This document shows, piece after piece, positions 45,601 to 57,864 of a stretch of 64,000 bases of DNA. Under the pieces are notes generated by a model. That model was not told where the DNA came from. It did no database searches and saw only the letters and a program-made list of their open reading frames with translations. The stretch is from contig CM077150.1 of the NCBI GenBank assembly GCA_039583875.1, positions 177,317,375-177,381,374 on the forward strand, given 5' to 3'. A program made the translations under genes and the position numbers. Numbering within the stretch: the stretch's first letter is position 1; the number at the start of each line of letters is the position of its first letter. This stretch comes from Platanthera guangdongensis (lineage: Eukaryota; Streptophyta; Magnoliopsida; Asparagales; Orchidaceae).

Positions 45601-45710
45601 TTGTCTTTATCTCCTGTCATATGCTTGGAGCAACCAGAGTCCAAGTACCACACGTTCACCTTGTCCTTAGCCTGCCAACACACCTAACAAGAAGATGAGG
45701 GTAAATATTT
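42615..45710 (-). pseudogene. pol: Element D pol: protease, integrase, RT, RNase H
   Basis: Minus strand, from the right: protease [17 protein letters not shown] (~45650); integrase [54 protein letters not shown] (45153-44671); linker and integrase end (44573-44184); RT with [10 protein letters not shown] and [11 protein letters not shown] (44090-43662), a stop in place of the Trp after TPHA near 43662, [11 protein letters not shown] (~43545); RNase H to about 42615 (SDSDYEGCSLDRKSTSG, HSRSKHIDVRHHFI with stops). Three sections share one frame and two shifts separate the rest. Confidence 0.88.
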
Positions 45711-47627
45711 GGTTACCCATGTTGTCCCACTCATACGATAGGTAGAAGACTTTGGTAGCCAGACTTGCAAATTTTTCTTGCCACCTTTCCTCAAACACGA
45801 GTCAGATGTGTGACCAAACTTATGACAATTTGAACACAATGTGTAAGTAGTGGATGTTGTCTTTATCGTGTTACTAGAGCTTGTGTTTGAGGATGGGGAT
45901 AGCCTTCCAGAACTTTTGACCTTATTTTGAGATTTGTTAACGTTAGTCCTAGGCTTGGCATAATGATGATTTCCGCTTGGTGGTAACGTTGGACTCACGT
46001 AACCTAGTCCAAATTTCTCAGATCCATGACACTGTGCTCCCAATAGCATGTCTAGCGATTTTTGGCCTATTCCAAATTTTTGGACAGCAGAGTTGAGATC
46101 ATGTATCCTCGCATTTAAGGCGGTGTTTTCAGTAACTAGCATTACACACTGATTTGCAAATTATTTTTTGTCTTGCTCTATCTTGGCAAGAGACATTTGA
46201 AGTCTTTTCTCCAATGCATTCTTTTCATTGATGAGACTGGTTGTTCTCAATGATGCTTTGGAGAGACTTGCTTTTAGTTCTTCGATCATTGTCATCGAGT
46301 GAGGACACTCTATACACTCGATCTTCTCTTTGCCACTTTTTATTAGTTCATTCTTTAAATTTTCAAAGTCCATTTTGATTTTCTTATTCTCATTTCGCAT
46401 GGACTTCTTCTTAAGAATCACACTATCTAATTTCTCACATAAATGTTCATAAATTTCAAGAAGTTCAGTATATGTGGGTGGAGTTACCTCAGTGTCTGGA
46501 CTCATCGTCGGACTCTTCTCGACTCCTTCCCATGAGGCACAGATTTGCCTTGTCTTTAGAGCTAGGGTCTGAGGTGCTTGATTCGTCAGATCCATCTTCA
46601 TCCCACGTGAGCGTCTTCAATACGTTTTTCTTTCGTTTGTGCCTGCTTTGATTTTCCTTTTCCTCCTTCTGGAGCCTTGGGCAGTCCCTCTTTATGTGCC
46701 CAGGCTTGTGGCAGTGATAGCACTCAGGCTGGGACTTCTTATCATCGCTTTCTGCTTCCTCCACCGGCTTGGTCCACCTTCGGGCTTCTCCAGCTACTAT
46801 CTTCAGGAATTTCTTAAATTGTCCCTGCTTATTGGGATTCTTCATGAATTTTTTGAACTCCCGAACGTAGAGGCTTTCCTCGCCATGTTCCTCAGATTCC
46901 TCAGCAGTCTTTTTCTCCCTTGCAGTCCTCAACGCCAGTCCCTTCTTCTTTACTTCCCTGGGATACTCCTCCGCTTGAATCTTTAGTTCAAGTTCATGTG
47001 TCTTCAGATTGTCGATTAGGCTTTCTATCTCCAGGGTGCTGATATCATGAGATTCGGCGATCGCAGTCACCTTCGGGTTGAAGCGAGGAGGCAAAGATCA
47101 CAGGATCTTCCTCACCAGATCACCATTTGAAAAGCTCTTCTCGAGGGATCTTGAGGCATTGACGATCTTGGTGAATCGTGTATAGATGTTGTCAACTTAC
47201 TCGTCGATCCATCCAGAACTGTTCATACTCAGACTCGAGTCGGAACAACTTCGATTCTTTTACCTGCGAAGTACCTTCATGAGTAAGTTCAAGTAAGCGC
47301 CAAATATCATAAGCAGTTACAGTTGCAGATTCTATTGAATTCAGTTTTATCTGATACGCAGAATAGAGAGTTCATAGCCTTAGCATTGTTCGTACATCTA
47401 AGCTTATCTGTGTCATCCAATTTATCGTTTGGTTTGATTACGACGGTATCACCTACAGTGACCATGGGGGCAGTGTATTTCGTCTCTACCATGGCCCATA
47501 CGTCCATGCTTTGAGTCATCAGAAAAATTTTCATCCGGGTTCTCCAGTGACTATAGTCACTCCCCGTGAACAGTGGAGGTCTACTCACACCTTGTCCCTC
47601 AGAAAACGCGTGTACAGAGTTGGCCAT
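45684..47627 (-). pseudogene. gag: Element D gag, broken
   Basis: Starts at the ATG at 47627 (MANSVHAFSEGQG), followed by PPLFTGSDYSHWRTRMKIFL, a classic Sirevirus/SIRE gag start. After stops and shifts come a zinc knuckle CYHCHKPGHIKRDC (~46720), an acidic region, a coiled coil (46440-46161) and a second knuckle CSNCHKFGHTSDSC (~45840). The frame then meets a TAA at 45684-45686 just before protease. The gag layout of knuckle, coiled coil, knuckle equals that of element A. Confidence 0.88.
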
Positions 47628-47663
47628 CTTACTTCAGGATTTTAAGCCTTTTGAAGTAACCTG

Positions 47664-47675
47664 CCTCTGATACCA
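47664..47675 (-). other. Primer binding site of element D
   Basis: TGGTATCAGAGG on the minus strand, two bases after the 5' LTR end; matches tRNA-Met. Confidence 0.9.
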
Positions 47676-48780
47676 CCTAGGGGATCTCGTGGCCAAACTT
47701 AGAGAGGGGGGGTGAATAAGGTTTCGAGTGTTTACTGTAAATTTAAATTATTTCACCCCAGAAATTCGAGTTCTGGAAGCTACCGCGGGGCGTTAGGCAG
47801 CTAACGCGCGGCGGTACGTCTGTGAACTCGATTTCCTGTGCAGATTCGTTTGTATACTCCACAGAAGAATAACAACAAATAATCTCAGCAGACAACAAAA
47901 ATGATAAAGCAGAAGTAATTCAATTCCATTTCAAGAATTAAAAACAACCAATGTTTAGACAATTACAAATTTGTGATCTCTGTGACGCCGGAGATAGAAG
48001 GCGATGAGAAAGAAGAACCTTTTTTGTTTTATATACCGACCCGCTTCACGGACCGGTTGGCTCTCTCCCTTTCCCTCCAAGAAAGGTCTTCGAGCCGGCT
48101 CTTCACCTCCACAAAAGGAAGGGTCTTAGAGTCCCGCTAGATCCTTCGATCTAGACGTCCCTACCCCAAGACGATTTTCCACGGAATCCTACCCGGATAC
48201 CCGGATTCCGACGACCCTCACCGGTCGATTTTCCCCACCACAAGATTAAGAAAAAGAGAAGATCACAAAAAATAAAGTTGTAAAGAGTCTAAAAGAATAA
48301 GTTCTCCCTCTAGACGATTTATCCGTTAAGCGATCCGCGGCCGGTGCTTGTGATCTTCGTATGGTAACAACCGGTCGGCTCTTTGTAGTCGGTGTAGATC
48401 TTGGATCGCCGGAGTTCTTCGTGTGCGAACGGGACGGAGACGACTTAGGCTCTGTTTTGTTTGGGTGTTGCTGATGGAAAGTTGCTGATGAACTGTTGCT
48501 GAAAGAAAAAGTGTTGATTCTGGAAAACAGAGTTTTGTTAAAAAAATGTTTGGGTGAAATAGAGTTTACAAAACAGAGTTTTCAAAAAGTTCTTTGGATA
48601 CAAAACGGAGTTTTGAATAAATTTTTTTTTTCAAATATAACACAATAAAATTTCATTCATACATTTTTTCCAAATAAATTTTTTTTCAATCATAACATAT
48701 ATTTTTCAATTATTAACATTTTCTATATAACGTAACACCCAACGTAGAAAATCTTTTTTTCATCCAGATAATTTTTAGGT

Positions 48781-49933
48781 CTATGCTCTAGCTTCAAACA
48801 CCTGATCTGCTATAATATCACGCAGTGCGATCATCTCCTCTACACCAGCCGCAGTGTCAGAGCAATCTTCTTGCCGCCTTTGAGAGGTCATCCCAAGATA
48901 TGGATCTTTTTGCTCAGACTCAATGAAATCTATATCTACACGTGAAGGGTGGCGACGAATGAAATTATGCAGTGTCATCGTGGCGATCACTATACGTGCT
49001 TGTTTGTCGAAGCTATAGTTTGGCATGTCCCGTAGTATGGCTCACTTCTTCTTCATCCAAACACCGAATGAGCGCTCTATCACACTTCCAAGCGATGATT
49101 GTGCATGATTGAACATCTCCCTACATCTTTCTGATCGACGACCACCACGAGCAAAGTTTGGTAGATGATATCACGTGTCCTGATAAGGTTTAAGTAACCC
49201 TTTTGCAGTGGATAGCCAGAGTCAACCAAGTAATATTTTCCTGCACATTAATAATAATTATTTAGTTGCCCAAATATTATTAGGAATAAATAGATAAAAC
49301 CAATTTAATAGTTACCCAGAGGTGGATGAGAGAAATTATAACGTGTATCACCTAGGACAAAATTGAATATACGGCTATCGTGTGTTGATCCTTCCCAACC
49401 AGCCATAACAAAAGTAAAGCACATATTAAAATCACAAGCTGCCATGACATTTTGAGTTGCACTACCACGCTTTCCAATGTACGGTACTTGACTTCCAACT
49501 GGCACACACACGTGAACATGTGTCTCATCTATCGCTCCAATGCAATTTCTAAAAAAAGGCATGTAACGTCTGTCATATAGAATCTCTTGTGGTGTTCCAC
49601 TGAAATTTCTATCTGATGGTTGTATCACTTCCTTCGATAACTGCATCAATGCACGAAGACCACGAGAAAAAAATCTGTAATTGTCTCTGTTGAATGCTGA
49701 AATCGCTCGCACGTTTTTCTCATTGATTCATTATGTGACAATATGTATACTGTCAATGCTAAGATTTCCCTTGATGCAGTTCTTCGAGATCCTTGGAAGC
49801 CACATTTCTCCTCCAGAGACAGTAATAAATCCATAAAAATTTCTTGACTCATCATAAAAGAGTCATGAAATCGAAATCGAGGCGCACGAAGAAGCTCGCC
49901 AACCCATTTGTTGCCTGTTTGTTTTGATGTCAT
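48781..49933 (-). pseudogene. PIF/Harbinger transposase, one intron, shifted
   Basis: Starts MTSKQTGNKWVGELL (49933). The N-terminal helical part ends QHSTETITDFF, where a run of seven T at about 49672 shifts the frame; the reading goes on as SRGLRALMQLSKEV. Core motifs: CIGAIDETHVHV (first catalytic Asp), GWEGSTHDSRIF (second Asp). An intron of about 75 bp with GTAACT donor (~49315) and TTAATGTGCAG acceptor (~49243) precedes KYYLVDSGYPL. After more shifts the C terminus reads DKQARIVIATMTLHNFIRRH to the TAG-side end at 48781. Cuts and pastes the element in its intact form. Confidence 0.85.
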
Positions 49934-49950
49934 TCGAGGAACTGGACCGG

Positions 49951-50928
49951 TTAACAGGTATATTCTCCACGAAGGAAACGGTTACGCAGCCACTTGACGT
50001 TCTGGGAATCTGGAAGGCACAGAAAAGTCTCTCTATGACTTTTATCCATAAAATATGTGATGGCGAAGTCATTGAAGTCTTCATCAGCTACCACTTCCGG
50101 GTACATGGCTAATTTGTCTAATGCTCGTTGAATGCTAAACTCAGAAGAAACTTTTGGTGGTGGCTCTTGGATGCATCTGCTGATGGTCTTAGAAGACTTC
50201 GTCAAATCTTCTAATACAGAGCTAACATGTTTGTTTTTCCATTTCCTTCTTTTTTTGGAAACTTCTGATGTACCGTCATGAGTCGCGGGACCCTTATTGA
50301 TCTCAACGTCTACATGTTCACCATATGACATTACTCTTTCATCAAAAGACTCTGGTGGATCATTGATGGTGTTGGGGGTACATGAATGATGTCCTGTCGA
50401 GACAACAGCACTGAACATCAGGGTGAGTTTCTCCTCTAACTCTGGATGGATGCCTGAATACCGAAATTTCTTGGCGGTCGGGACAACCTGAAAAATTATA
50501 CATTTTAGTAAACCTGAATTAAGAAAATTTTATTTTACGAAATTAATGACTTTAAAAAATTATACCTTCAATCGCTCATCCCACCACTCATCGGAGGCGT
50601 CGATAGTTTTCCTTGACGTATTCCAACCTAACCCGGTCTCACCGCGTTTCAACTCCATCCAGAGTTTCCATTACTTTTTCAGATGATCTCATTTATTTTT
50701 GAATTGAACCTTATCGTATTTCGTTTCAGTTGACTCTTCAAACTTCTTCATAATATTACTCCACCCCTCCTTATTAAAATGCGTCGTTGGTCGATTCCCG
50801 AGTTCTATCTCCTTTATGCAATTATCGCAAAAGAGTAGAACATCGGCATTGTCCCACATTGCGGCAACACCACCATCTTTTGTTTTGCCCATCTTTATAA
50901 GACAAACACACGCATATACAAACAACAT
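49951..50928 (-). pseudogene. PIF/Harbinger MYB/SANT-like protein, partly broken
   Basis: Begins near MGKTKDGGVAAMWDNADV (about 50892). The MYB/SANT-like DNA-binding start has FCDNCIKEIELGNRPTTHFNKEGW and KYDKVQFKNK, then a stop at 50689 and further stops to about 50600. An intron-like AT-rich stretch lies at about 50490-50570. The second part (50418-49951) has SKKRRKWKNKHVSSVLEDL and a C-terminal DFAITYFMDKSHRETF. It lies directly upstream of the transposase in the same direction. In PIF/Harbinger elements this protein helps bring the transposase to DNA and the nucleus. Confidence 0.75.
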
Positions 50929-51557
50929 TCAAAAACATTATAAATGTAAATCTAAACAATATATGGTCGGGATCTAAATCTAAATCTAAACAAGGTAAAC
51001 ACAAACATATAACTCACACACACACACACACAAACACACACACATACAACTCACACACACACAATCACATACACATACACACACACATATATATATATAC
51101 ACACACACACATACAACTCTCACACACACAATCACACACACATATACACCCAAACATATAACTCACACACACACATACACAAACACACACATACAACTCA
51201 CACATATATACACACACACATATATATACATACATACATACAACTCACACACACAATCACATACACATATATCAAAAATTCAAAATGCAAGAGAGCAGAA
51301 AGCAAAAAGAATCGGTGGAGGAAACCTTGCAGGTCCTGGAAGGAACGGCGGTGTGATGCCTGTCGAATCTGGTGGTCGCCGCAGGGAAGGAACGACAGGA
51401 GCCGGTGGTCACCGCTGGGAAGGAATCGAGAAGAAGAGAAGAAGAGGAGGATTAGGGTTACGAGATTTTTGCGATGCGTAAAAAGAAATGGAAGAGGCGT
51501 GGGTTGGGGAGGATACCTTGTAGATCGGCGCAGGGAAGGAAGCGGGAAGAAGAGCCG

Positions 51558-51720
51558 GTGGTCGCCGCTGGGAAGGAATCGGGAAGAAGGGTCGGTGGTC
51601 GCCGCTGGGAAGGAATCAGGAAGAAGGGCCGGTGGTCGCCGCTGGGAAGGAATCGGGAAGAAGAGGGAAGAATAGGTGGTCGCCGCTGGGAAGGATTCGG
51701 GAAGAAGGGTTACGGGATTT
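51558..51720. repeat. 37-bp tandem repeat in the Harbinger element
   Basis: About four copies of GGTCGCCGCTGGGAAGGAAT plus 17 more bases (CGGGAAGAAGGGCCGGT), near the upstream end of the element. ORFs crossing it are repeat artefacts. Confidence 0.88.
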
Positions 51721-52609
51721 GGCGATTGCGGAGGAATGCGAAATAAAATAGCAGCTGGAATTAGGTAATAAAAAGCGGATGCCAAAAAAAGGAGTTTTTA
51801 AAATAAGCCGAATCAAACGCGACTTATGACAAAAATGGCGGTGAGTTTGCACCGCACCGCAGGCGATAAGCCGAACCAAACACCACTTTACTTCTTCTTC
51901 GACGAAGACGATCGGAACGGAACGCAAAGAGGTGGCCGAACCCTGGAATGCACGAAGTTGTCCTTTTTCGTCTTAGATCATTAGCACAGAAACCGAGGCG
52001 GCTTTATATACGTCTTCGTAAAAATAGGCTACCGTCGGCGATAAGACTAGCGCCCGACGGTAGGTTTGCGCCCTTGATGTGTCAGCTATCCTCCAAATTT
52101 GGGAAAATATTCAAAACAAATATTTTCCTTTTACCACTGCTAGCGCGGCACTGTAGGAAGTTAACGCCCAGCGGTAGGCCTGACTCAACACACTCAACGC
52201 CTTGGAGCATTGAGTGGGTTACCGCGGCGCGGTACCAAGCTAGCGCCCGGCGGTAGTGCTGTCTCAACGCTGTCAACGCTTTGGGGCGTTGAGTGGGTTA
52301 CAACAGCGCGATACCATGCTAGCGCCTGAGCGGTAGGATCCCGAGAGCTTTGTCCATTTAATTCATCGAGCTAGTGCGTGCGGTAGAACTAGCGCAAAGC
52401 GGTAGGTTCCCGAGAGCTCTGCCAATTAATTCGTGGCTACAGCCCGGCGGTAACTTCTATCGCTCGGGGTTAGCATCTATAGGAGACTTCTTTTCTTTGC
52501 TTTAACCTGTCAACCTGCACACTCTATCAACACAAAGCGTGATCAAATACAACCTGGGATTTGATATTTTCAAACATAGGGAATGTGAAACAAAGGTTCC
52601 AGCACGTGT

Positions 52610-54394
52610 GTCAACTGGAGGTTTACTTGTTGTCATCAAGGGGTCTGACATGGTTTTGGGGTTCCAATGGTTACAACAGTTAGGGAAGGTAACCCTGGAC
52701 TAAGACCACATGACTATGGAGTTTACCCAGGATGGAAAGGGCTACTACATGAATGGATTCAAGACCTCACCCATGAAAGAGGTCACACTTTGTTGCTTAG
52801 AGAGGTTGTGGGACCAAGAAGTTCCCATGGTGGTGATCATGGAGCTGGGGCCACGACCCACTTCTCCACATGAAGTGCCAAAGCAGATGCAGTCCTAACT
52901 ATCGCAATACTCCGAGATCTTCAAGGAATAAGACCCACTTCAGCCACAGAGTTTCAGAGACCATTAAATCATCCTCAAAAAAAGGAGCAAAGCCGACTAA
53001 CATTTGGCCTTATCGCTACTCGCACATCAAGAAGGCAGAGATAGAACAGAGCGTTAAGGAGATGCTAGCAACGGGAATTATCAGACCCAGCACCAGTTCT
53101 TTTTCCTCACTCATCATTCTGGTGAAGAAAAAGGACGCCGTGTAGAGATTTTGTGTTAACTACCGCAGCCTGAACAGCTCTACCATCAATGACAAGTTTC
53201 TCATCCCCATGATAGAAGAACTGTTGGACGAGTTACACGGAGCACGCCTGTTCACGAAGTGGGATCTGCGCTCGGGATACCATCAAATCAGGATGAGGGA
53301 AGAAGATATCTACAAGACAGCCTTTCGGACCAACGACGGCCACTACAAGTTCCTCGTGACACCTTTCGGGCTCTCCAACACGACATCTACCTTCTAGGCG
53401 GTGATAAACGATATCTTATGACCCCTACTTCGCAGACCCGTATTGATATTGTTTGATGATATTTTGATCTACAGCGTCAGTTGGCAGGAGCACCTCAGAC
53501 ATGTGAAGCAAGTGTTGGTGATTCTCTAGCAGCACCAGCTCTATGTCAAGCTATCCAAATCTCCTTTGGACAAGCAGAGGTTGAATATTTGGGTCATATA
53601 GTCTCGGAATAAGAGGTACAGGCCGATCCGAAGAAGATTAAGAACATGCAACGTGGCCGCACAGTCCGCGCCTTTTGCAGCTTCCTCGGGTTGACGGGCT
53701 ACTATCGGCGGTTCGTGAAGGATTATGGAAAGATAGCACGATCATTGACAGAGTTATTACATAAGGATGCTTTTTGTTGGCAAGAGGAAGCGAAAGCGGC
53801 GTTCCAGGCTCTCAAGACAGCGATGTCTACCACGTCGATGCTAGCTCTACCCGATTTCACTAAGGAGTTTGTCCTGGAGACCGTTGCATCAAGCATCAGG
53901 ATTGGGGCGGTTCACATGCAAGAGGGTCGTTTGATAGACTTCTTTAGCAAGGCTTTGGCACCACGAACACTTGGCTGATCTACCTATGAAAAGGAAAAGC
54001 TAGCCCTTATACACGTCGTGGCTCTTTGGCGACCGTACCTTCTGGGGATTCACTTCAAAGTACAAACTGATCACAAGAGCTTGAAGCATTTCTTGTAGCA
54101 ACGGGTGGCTTCTTCTATGCAGCAAAAGTGGGTGACGAGGTTGCTGGGCAATGACTACGTGATCGTCTGCAAACAAGGGAAAGAGAATGTGGTGGCAAAC
54201 GCACTGTCCGGCATACCAGAGGGGACGCTTCACAACATCTCCAGTCCACTGATCGGGGCTTTAGATGACATACGAGCAGAGTTTTTCAGGACCCAAATTT
54301 CCATCCAATTGTGGAGTCACTTCAACAAGGGCAGGCTACTACTCCAGCGTTTCACTTACAGAATGGACACTTATACTACCACGGCAGGGTGGTC
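52610..54394 (+). pseudogene. pol: Element F end of protease, RT and RNase H
   Basis: Continues from 38439: GSDMVLGFQWLQQLGKVTLD, then RT with [49 protein letters not shown] and the active-site FDDILIYS (~53450); RNase H with [39 protein letters not shown] and GKENVVANALSG. It has stops at 53143, 53395 and elsewhere, several being C-to-T type. It is cut at 54399 by Copia G within the linker before integrase. Confidence 0.9.
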
Positions 54395-54399
54395 ATACC

Positions 54400-54556
54400 T
54401 GTCGAATAATGGAATCTTAACTCCAAACCGAAGCCCTACCATATATATAAATATATATATATATAGATATATATATATATATAGATATAGATATATATAT
54501 AACCTCAAGAATATTAATACAATATTATGAATAATAATAAAATGATAACTCCAATA
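54400..54556 (-). repeat. 3' LTR of element G
   Basis: Same as 59402-59522 apart from a longer TATA/GATATA microsatellite in the middle, which explains the length difference. Confidence 0.9.
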
Positions 54557-54607
54557 CTCCCCCTCAAGATGGAGCAAAGATGTCAATCATGCCCATCTTG
54601 GGAATGG

Positions 54608-57600
54608 TCAGATTTGAACGAGTAGGACCGACAGTTTTAGTGAAGGCATCAGCGAGTTGGTCAGCAGAGGGGACGTAAGCTGGAAGGACAGTCCCAGTAC
54701 GAAAGTGGTCACGCAGAAAATGAACATCAATCTCGATGTGTTGGTGCGCTTATGTAGCACTGAATCCTGTGTAAGTAGGAGAGCAGATTTATTATCACAG
54801 TATAGCGTCGAGCCATCAACAAGAGATAGGCCAAGTTCAGTCGGCAGCGACCGAAGCCAAACCAACTCAGTAACGCCGTGTGTCATGGCACGGTACTCTG
54901 ACTCAACAGACGAACGAGGTACAATGGATTGTTTCTCACTCTGCCACGAAACAAGATGATCTCCATGGAATACACAAAAACCTGACGTAGAGCGTCGATC
55001 CGTCAACGATCCAGTAAAATCTGCATCCGTGAAGCAGGAGAGACAGGTAGCACTATCAACTCGATAGAACAGCCCAAAACCAGGAGCGCGCTTAAGATAG
55101 CGAAGGACACGTCGAGCAGCCTCTAGGTGAGACGTCCTGTGAGAATGCATAAACTGGCTCAAAACGCCCACTGAGAAGCTGATGTCAGCCCTGGTATTGG
55201 TCAAATATATCAAACGGCCAACAAGCCGCTGGTACTGAGAGGGGTCTGAAATAGGATCACAAGATTCAGCATGGAGGCGATGGTTGATGTCCATAGGAGT
55301 ACTTGCCGAACGACACCCAAGTAGACACGTGTCCCGAAGAAGATCTAAGGTGTACTTGCGTTGCGAGATAGAGATGCCCTGTCGTGAGCGAGCTACTTCA
55401 ATCCCAAGGAAGTAGCGGAGAGGTCCAAGGTCTTTTACCTCGAAGGTTGAGCGAAGTGTAGCTTTCACCTCAGAAATGCAAGAGGGATCATCACCGGTGA
55501 AAATAATATCATCAACATAGACCAGGACAATGGCACGACATCCCTCAGGAGTGATACGAATGAAGCAAGTGTGATCTGCACGACACTGAGTGAAGCCAGA
55601 CTGAAGGATGACCAAGCTGAACCGTTTGAACCAGGCACGCGGTGAATGCTTTAAGCCATACAGAGATTTGTGCGGTTGGCAAACTCTCCCCGAATACTTC
55701 CCCTTAAGGGCAAACCCCGGAGGAGGAGCCATATATACCTCCTCCTATAACTCGACGTGGAGGAAGGCATTTTTGACGTCAAGCTGGTAGAGAGGCCACG
55801 TCCGAGAGGCCACAAGCGAGAGCAGAAGGCGGACACTGGTCAACTTAGCCACGGTAGCAAACGTGGCACCAAACTCATCTGAAGCCTGAGTAATGCCCTT
55901 GGCCACCAAATGAGCTTTGTAGCGGTCAAAAGTACCGTCAGCAGAGTACTTCATAGTATAAATCCATTTGCACCCAACTGTAAGTTTCCCGGTAGGAAGA
56001 GGAACCAGAGACCATGTCCCAGTACGACAGAGAGCAGACATCTCCTCCTCCATGGCCTGAACCCACCGCGGGTCACGTAGAGCCTCAGCAGTCGAGGTAG
56101 GTAGCTGGACAGAATCAGCAGCAGCCACAAAAGCCTGGTAAGAGGGTGAGAAATGCTGGTAGGAAACAACACTAGTAAACGGGTGCTCAGTAACCGAGGA
56201 GGGAACACAAGTACGCTTGCCCTTGCGAAGGGCAATAGGTAAATCAACAGGAGAAATAGAGGAGAGAGGCTCAGGAGAGATACCTGGGACCGGAAGGAGT
56301 TGCGGATTCGGGACTGGAGGAGAAGGGAGTGCACTGGGTGGAGATGGCGGAGGGCGACGAGAGGAAGTCAGCAGGACAGGCGGAGCGGCAGAAGGGGCAG
56401 CATCTGTGGAGGAGAGACGACTGGGAGAGGTTGCGCAATAGTGGGAAGCGCAGGAGGGGCCGAATGTGCAGGAAAGAAGGGAACCTCCTCATGAAATATC
56501 ACATCCATAGAGTGAATGACACAGCGCAACTGGGGATCATAACAGTGGTAACCCTTAGTGGTAGTCGAGTAGCCAAGGAAGAGACAGCAGATGGCCCTGT
56601 CGTAGAGTTTAGTCCGAGAGGGGCGCCGATTCTGGACAAAACACACACAACCAAAGACCCAGAGAGGGATGTGAAATGCGAAGACAGATGGATGGATGGA
56701 TTAGACTATAGGGGGTAACGCCATCGAGAGGACGAGAGGGAGTCCTATTAATACGAACAGCTGATGTAAGAAGAGCAGCACTCCAATAGGATATAGGGAC
56801 ATTCATTCCCCGAAGAAGGCAACAAAAAGAGTCTAGGAGGTGGCGGTTTTGCGTTATGCCACCCCATTCTGCTCAGGGGTCCCCGGACAAGAAAATTGGT
56901 GTAGAGTGCCCTCATCGCACAGGAAGAGATCAAAGGGACGAGAAGTGTACTCACCTTCATTGTCAGAGCGGAGGATATAAACTGATGTACCATGTTGGGT
57001 TCGTATCATACGTGAAAGATGGGAGTAAACCGATAGCACCTCAGATTTATGTTTGAGGAGATAAACTCATAAGCAACAAGAATATTCATCAATAAAAGTT
57101 ACAAAATATGAGAAACCATCAAATGACACAACGGAGGCAGGGCCCCACATATCAGAATGAACTAACTCAAAACAAGAAGTAGCACGACTAACAGAAGGAA
57201 CATACGTGTTGTGTGTGTGTTTTGACAGCTCACATACATCACAGCGAAAAGGAAAAACAAAAGACACATCATGACAAACAGACAACATTCGCTGAGGGCT
57301 GGCATGGCCGAGACGTGCGTGTCAAAGCGAGATCGACGACAAAGAAGGAGAAGCAACAGAAGAGGTAGGCGAGAAGGTAGCAGTGGTGGTGGTAGCAGCG
57401 ATGGTAGGAGGTAGCTTCAGGTAGTACATCTCACTTTTCTCATATCCCGTACCAATATTCCTCCCGGATCTCAGGTCCTGAAAACACAATGATCAGAGAA
57501 GAAAGTTACTGAGCAGTTCAAAGTACGAGTAATACTACTAACAGATGAAAGGTTGAGAGCCAACTGAGGGACAAGAAAAACAGAGTCAATGAAGAGAGAA

Positions 57601-57780
57601 GAAGAGAGAAGAAGAGAAAGGGACGTGCCCCCAGCTAAGGACAGGAGTAACTGAGCCATCAACAAGGCGCACGTCGCGGTGGGAACAGGGAACAACCTGA
57701 AGCAGATGGGAAGATGTACCAGTCATATGATCGGTTGCACCAGAGTCAATCACCCAGGGTGACGAATCCTGTTCAACCAT
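54608..57780 (-). pseudogene. pol: Element G pol: protease, integrase, RT, RNase H
   Basis: Minus strand from the right: protease WVIDSGATDHMTG (~57750); integrase DVCELSKHTHNTYVPS, ELVHSDMWGPA (57290-57070) and later SDNEGEYTS and SCPGTPEQNGVA; integrase end FLGYSTTTKGYHCYD (~56570); RT WVQAMEEEMSALCRTGTW (~56070), a single TAG near 55745, LYGLKHSPRAWFKRF, LVYVDDIIFTGDD (~55525), YFLGIEVARSRQG; RNase H DADFTGSLTDRRSTSGFC and ESEYRAMTHGVTELVWL, with a shift near 54730. RT and RNase H are open for 374 codons, so it is a fairly young copy. Confidence 0.9.
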
Positions 57781-57864
57781 GGTCGCGGAGTATGCAAATG
57801 GAGTACCTAAGGAAGAAGAGACAGTGGAAGTAGAGACAGTAGTCGAAGGATGAGACTGCTGAAA

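Larger units (their letters stand above)
48448..51887 (-). mobile_element. PIF/Harbinger DNA transposon (3440 bp)
   Basis: Flanked by TTA (48445-48447, 51888-51890); the sister LTR at about 39190-39205 shows the empty site GACGACTTACTTC. The termini start GGCTCTGTTTTGTTTGGG and, on the other strand, AGTGGTGTTTGGTTCGGC, an imperfect inverted repeat. It encodes a MYB/SANT-like protein and a DDE transposase, both minus, the standard two-gene set of this superfamily. It also holds a CA-rich microsatellite (51010-51260) and 37-bp GC-rich repeats. Confidence 0.92.
38445..52604 (-). mobile_element. Sirevirus-type Copia element D, full length, minus strand
   Basis: LTR copies at 38445-39910 (3') and 47678-52604 (5', split by a Harbinger element), exact 5-bp duplication CGTGT (38440-38444, 52605-52609), primer site TGGTATCAGAGG (47664-47675 minus) and purine tracts at 39911-39920. 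Gag and pol occupy 42615-47627. Between RNase H and the 3' LTR is about 2.7 kb of non-coding DNA with a microsatellite and a Helitron, and no envelope-like ORF. Confidence 0.92.
47678..52604 (-). repeat. 5' LTR of element D, split by Harbinger (parts 47678-48447 and 51888-52604)
   Basis: Aligns with 38445-39910 on both sides of the insertion: CGTGGCCAAACTTAGAG onward at the left, and CTTCTTCGACGAAGACG to GGTTCCAGCA at the right. TATA on minus at 52003-52010. The inner terminus reads CCCCTA rather than CA, so the end has mutated. The outer terminus TGCTGGAACC is intact. Confidence 0.9.

Noticed and set aside
51198..51785. 195-codon minus ORF in the Harbinger element
   Set aside because: Built from the 37-bp GC repeats and the CA/TA microsatellite; not part of the two known genes.
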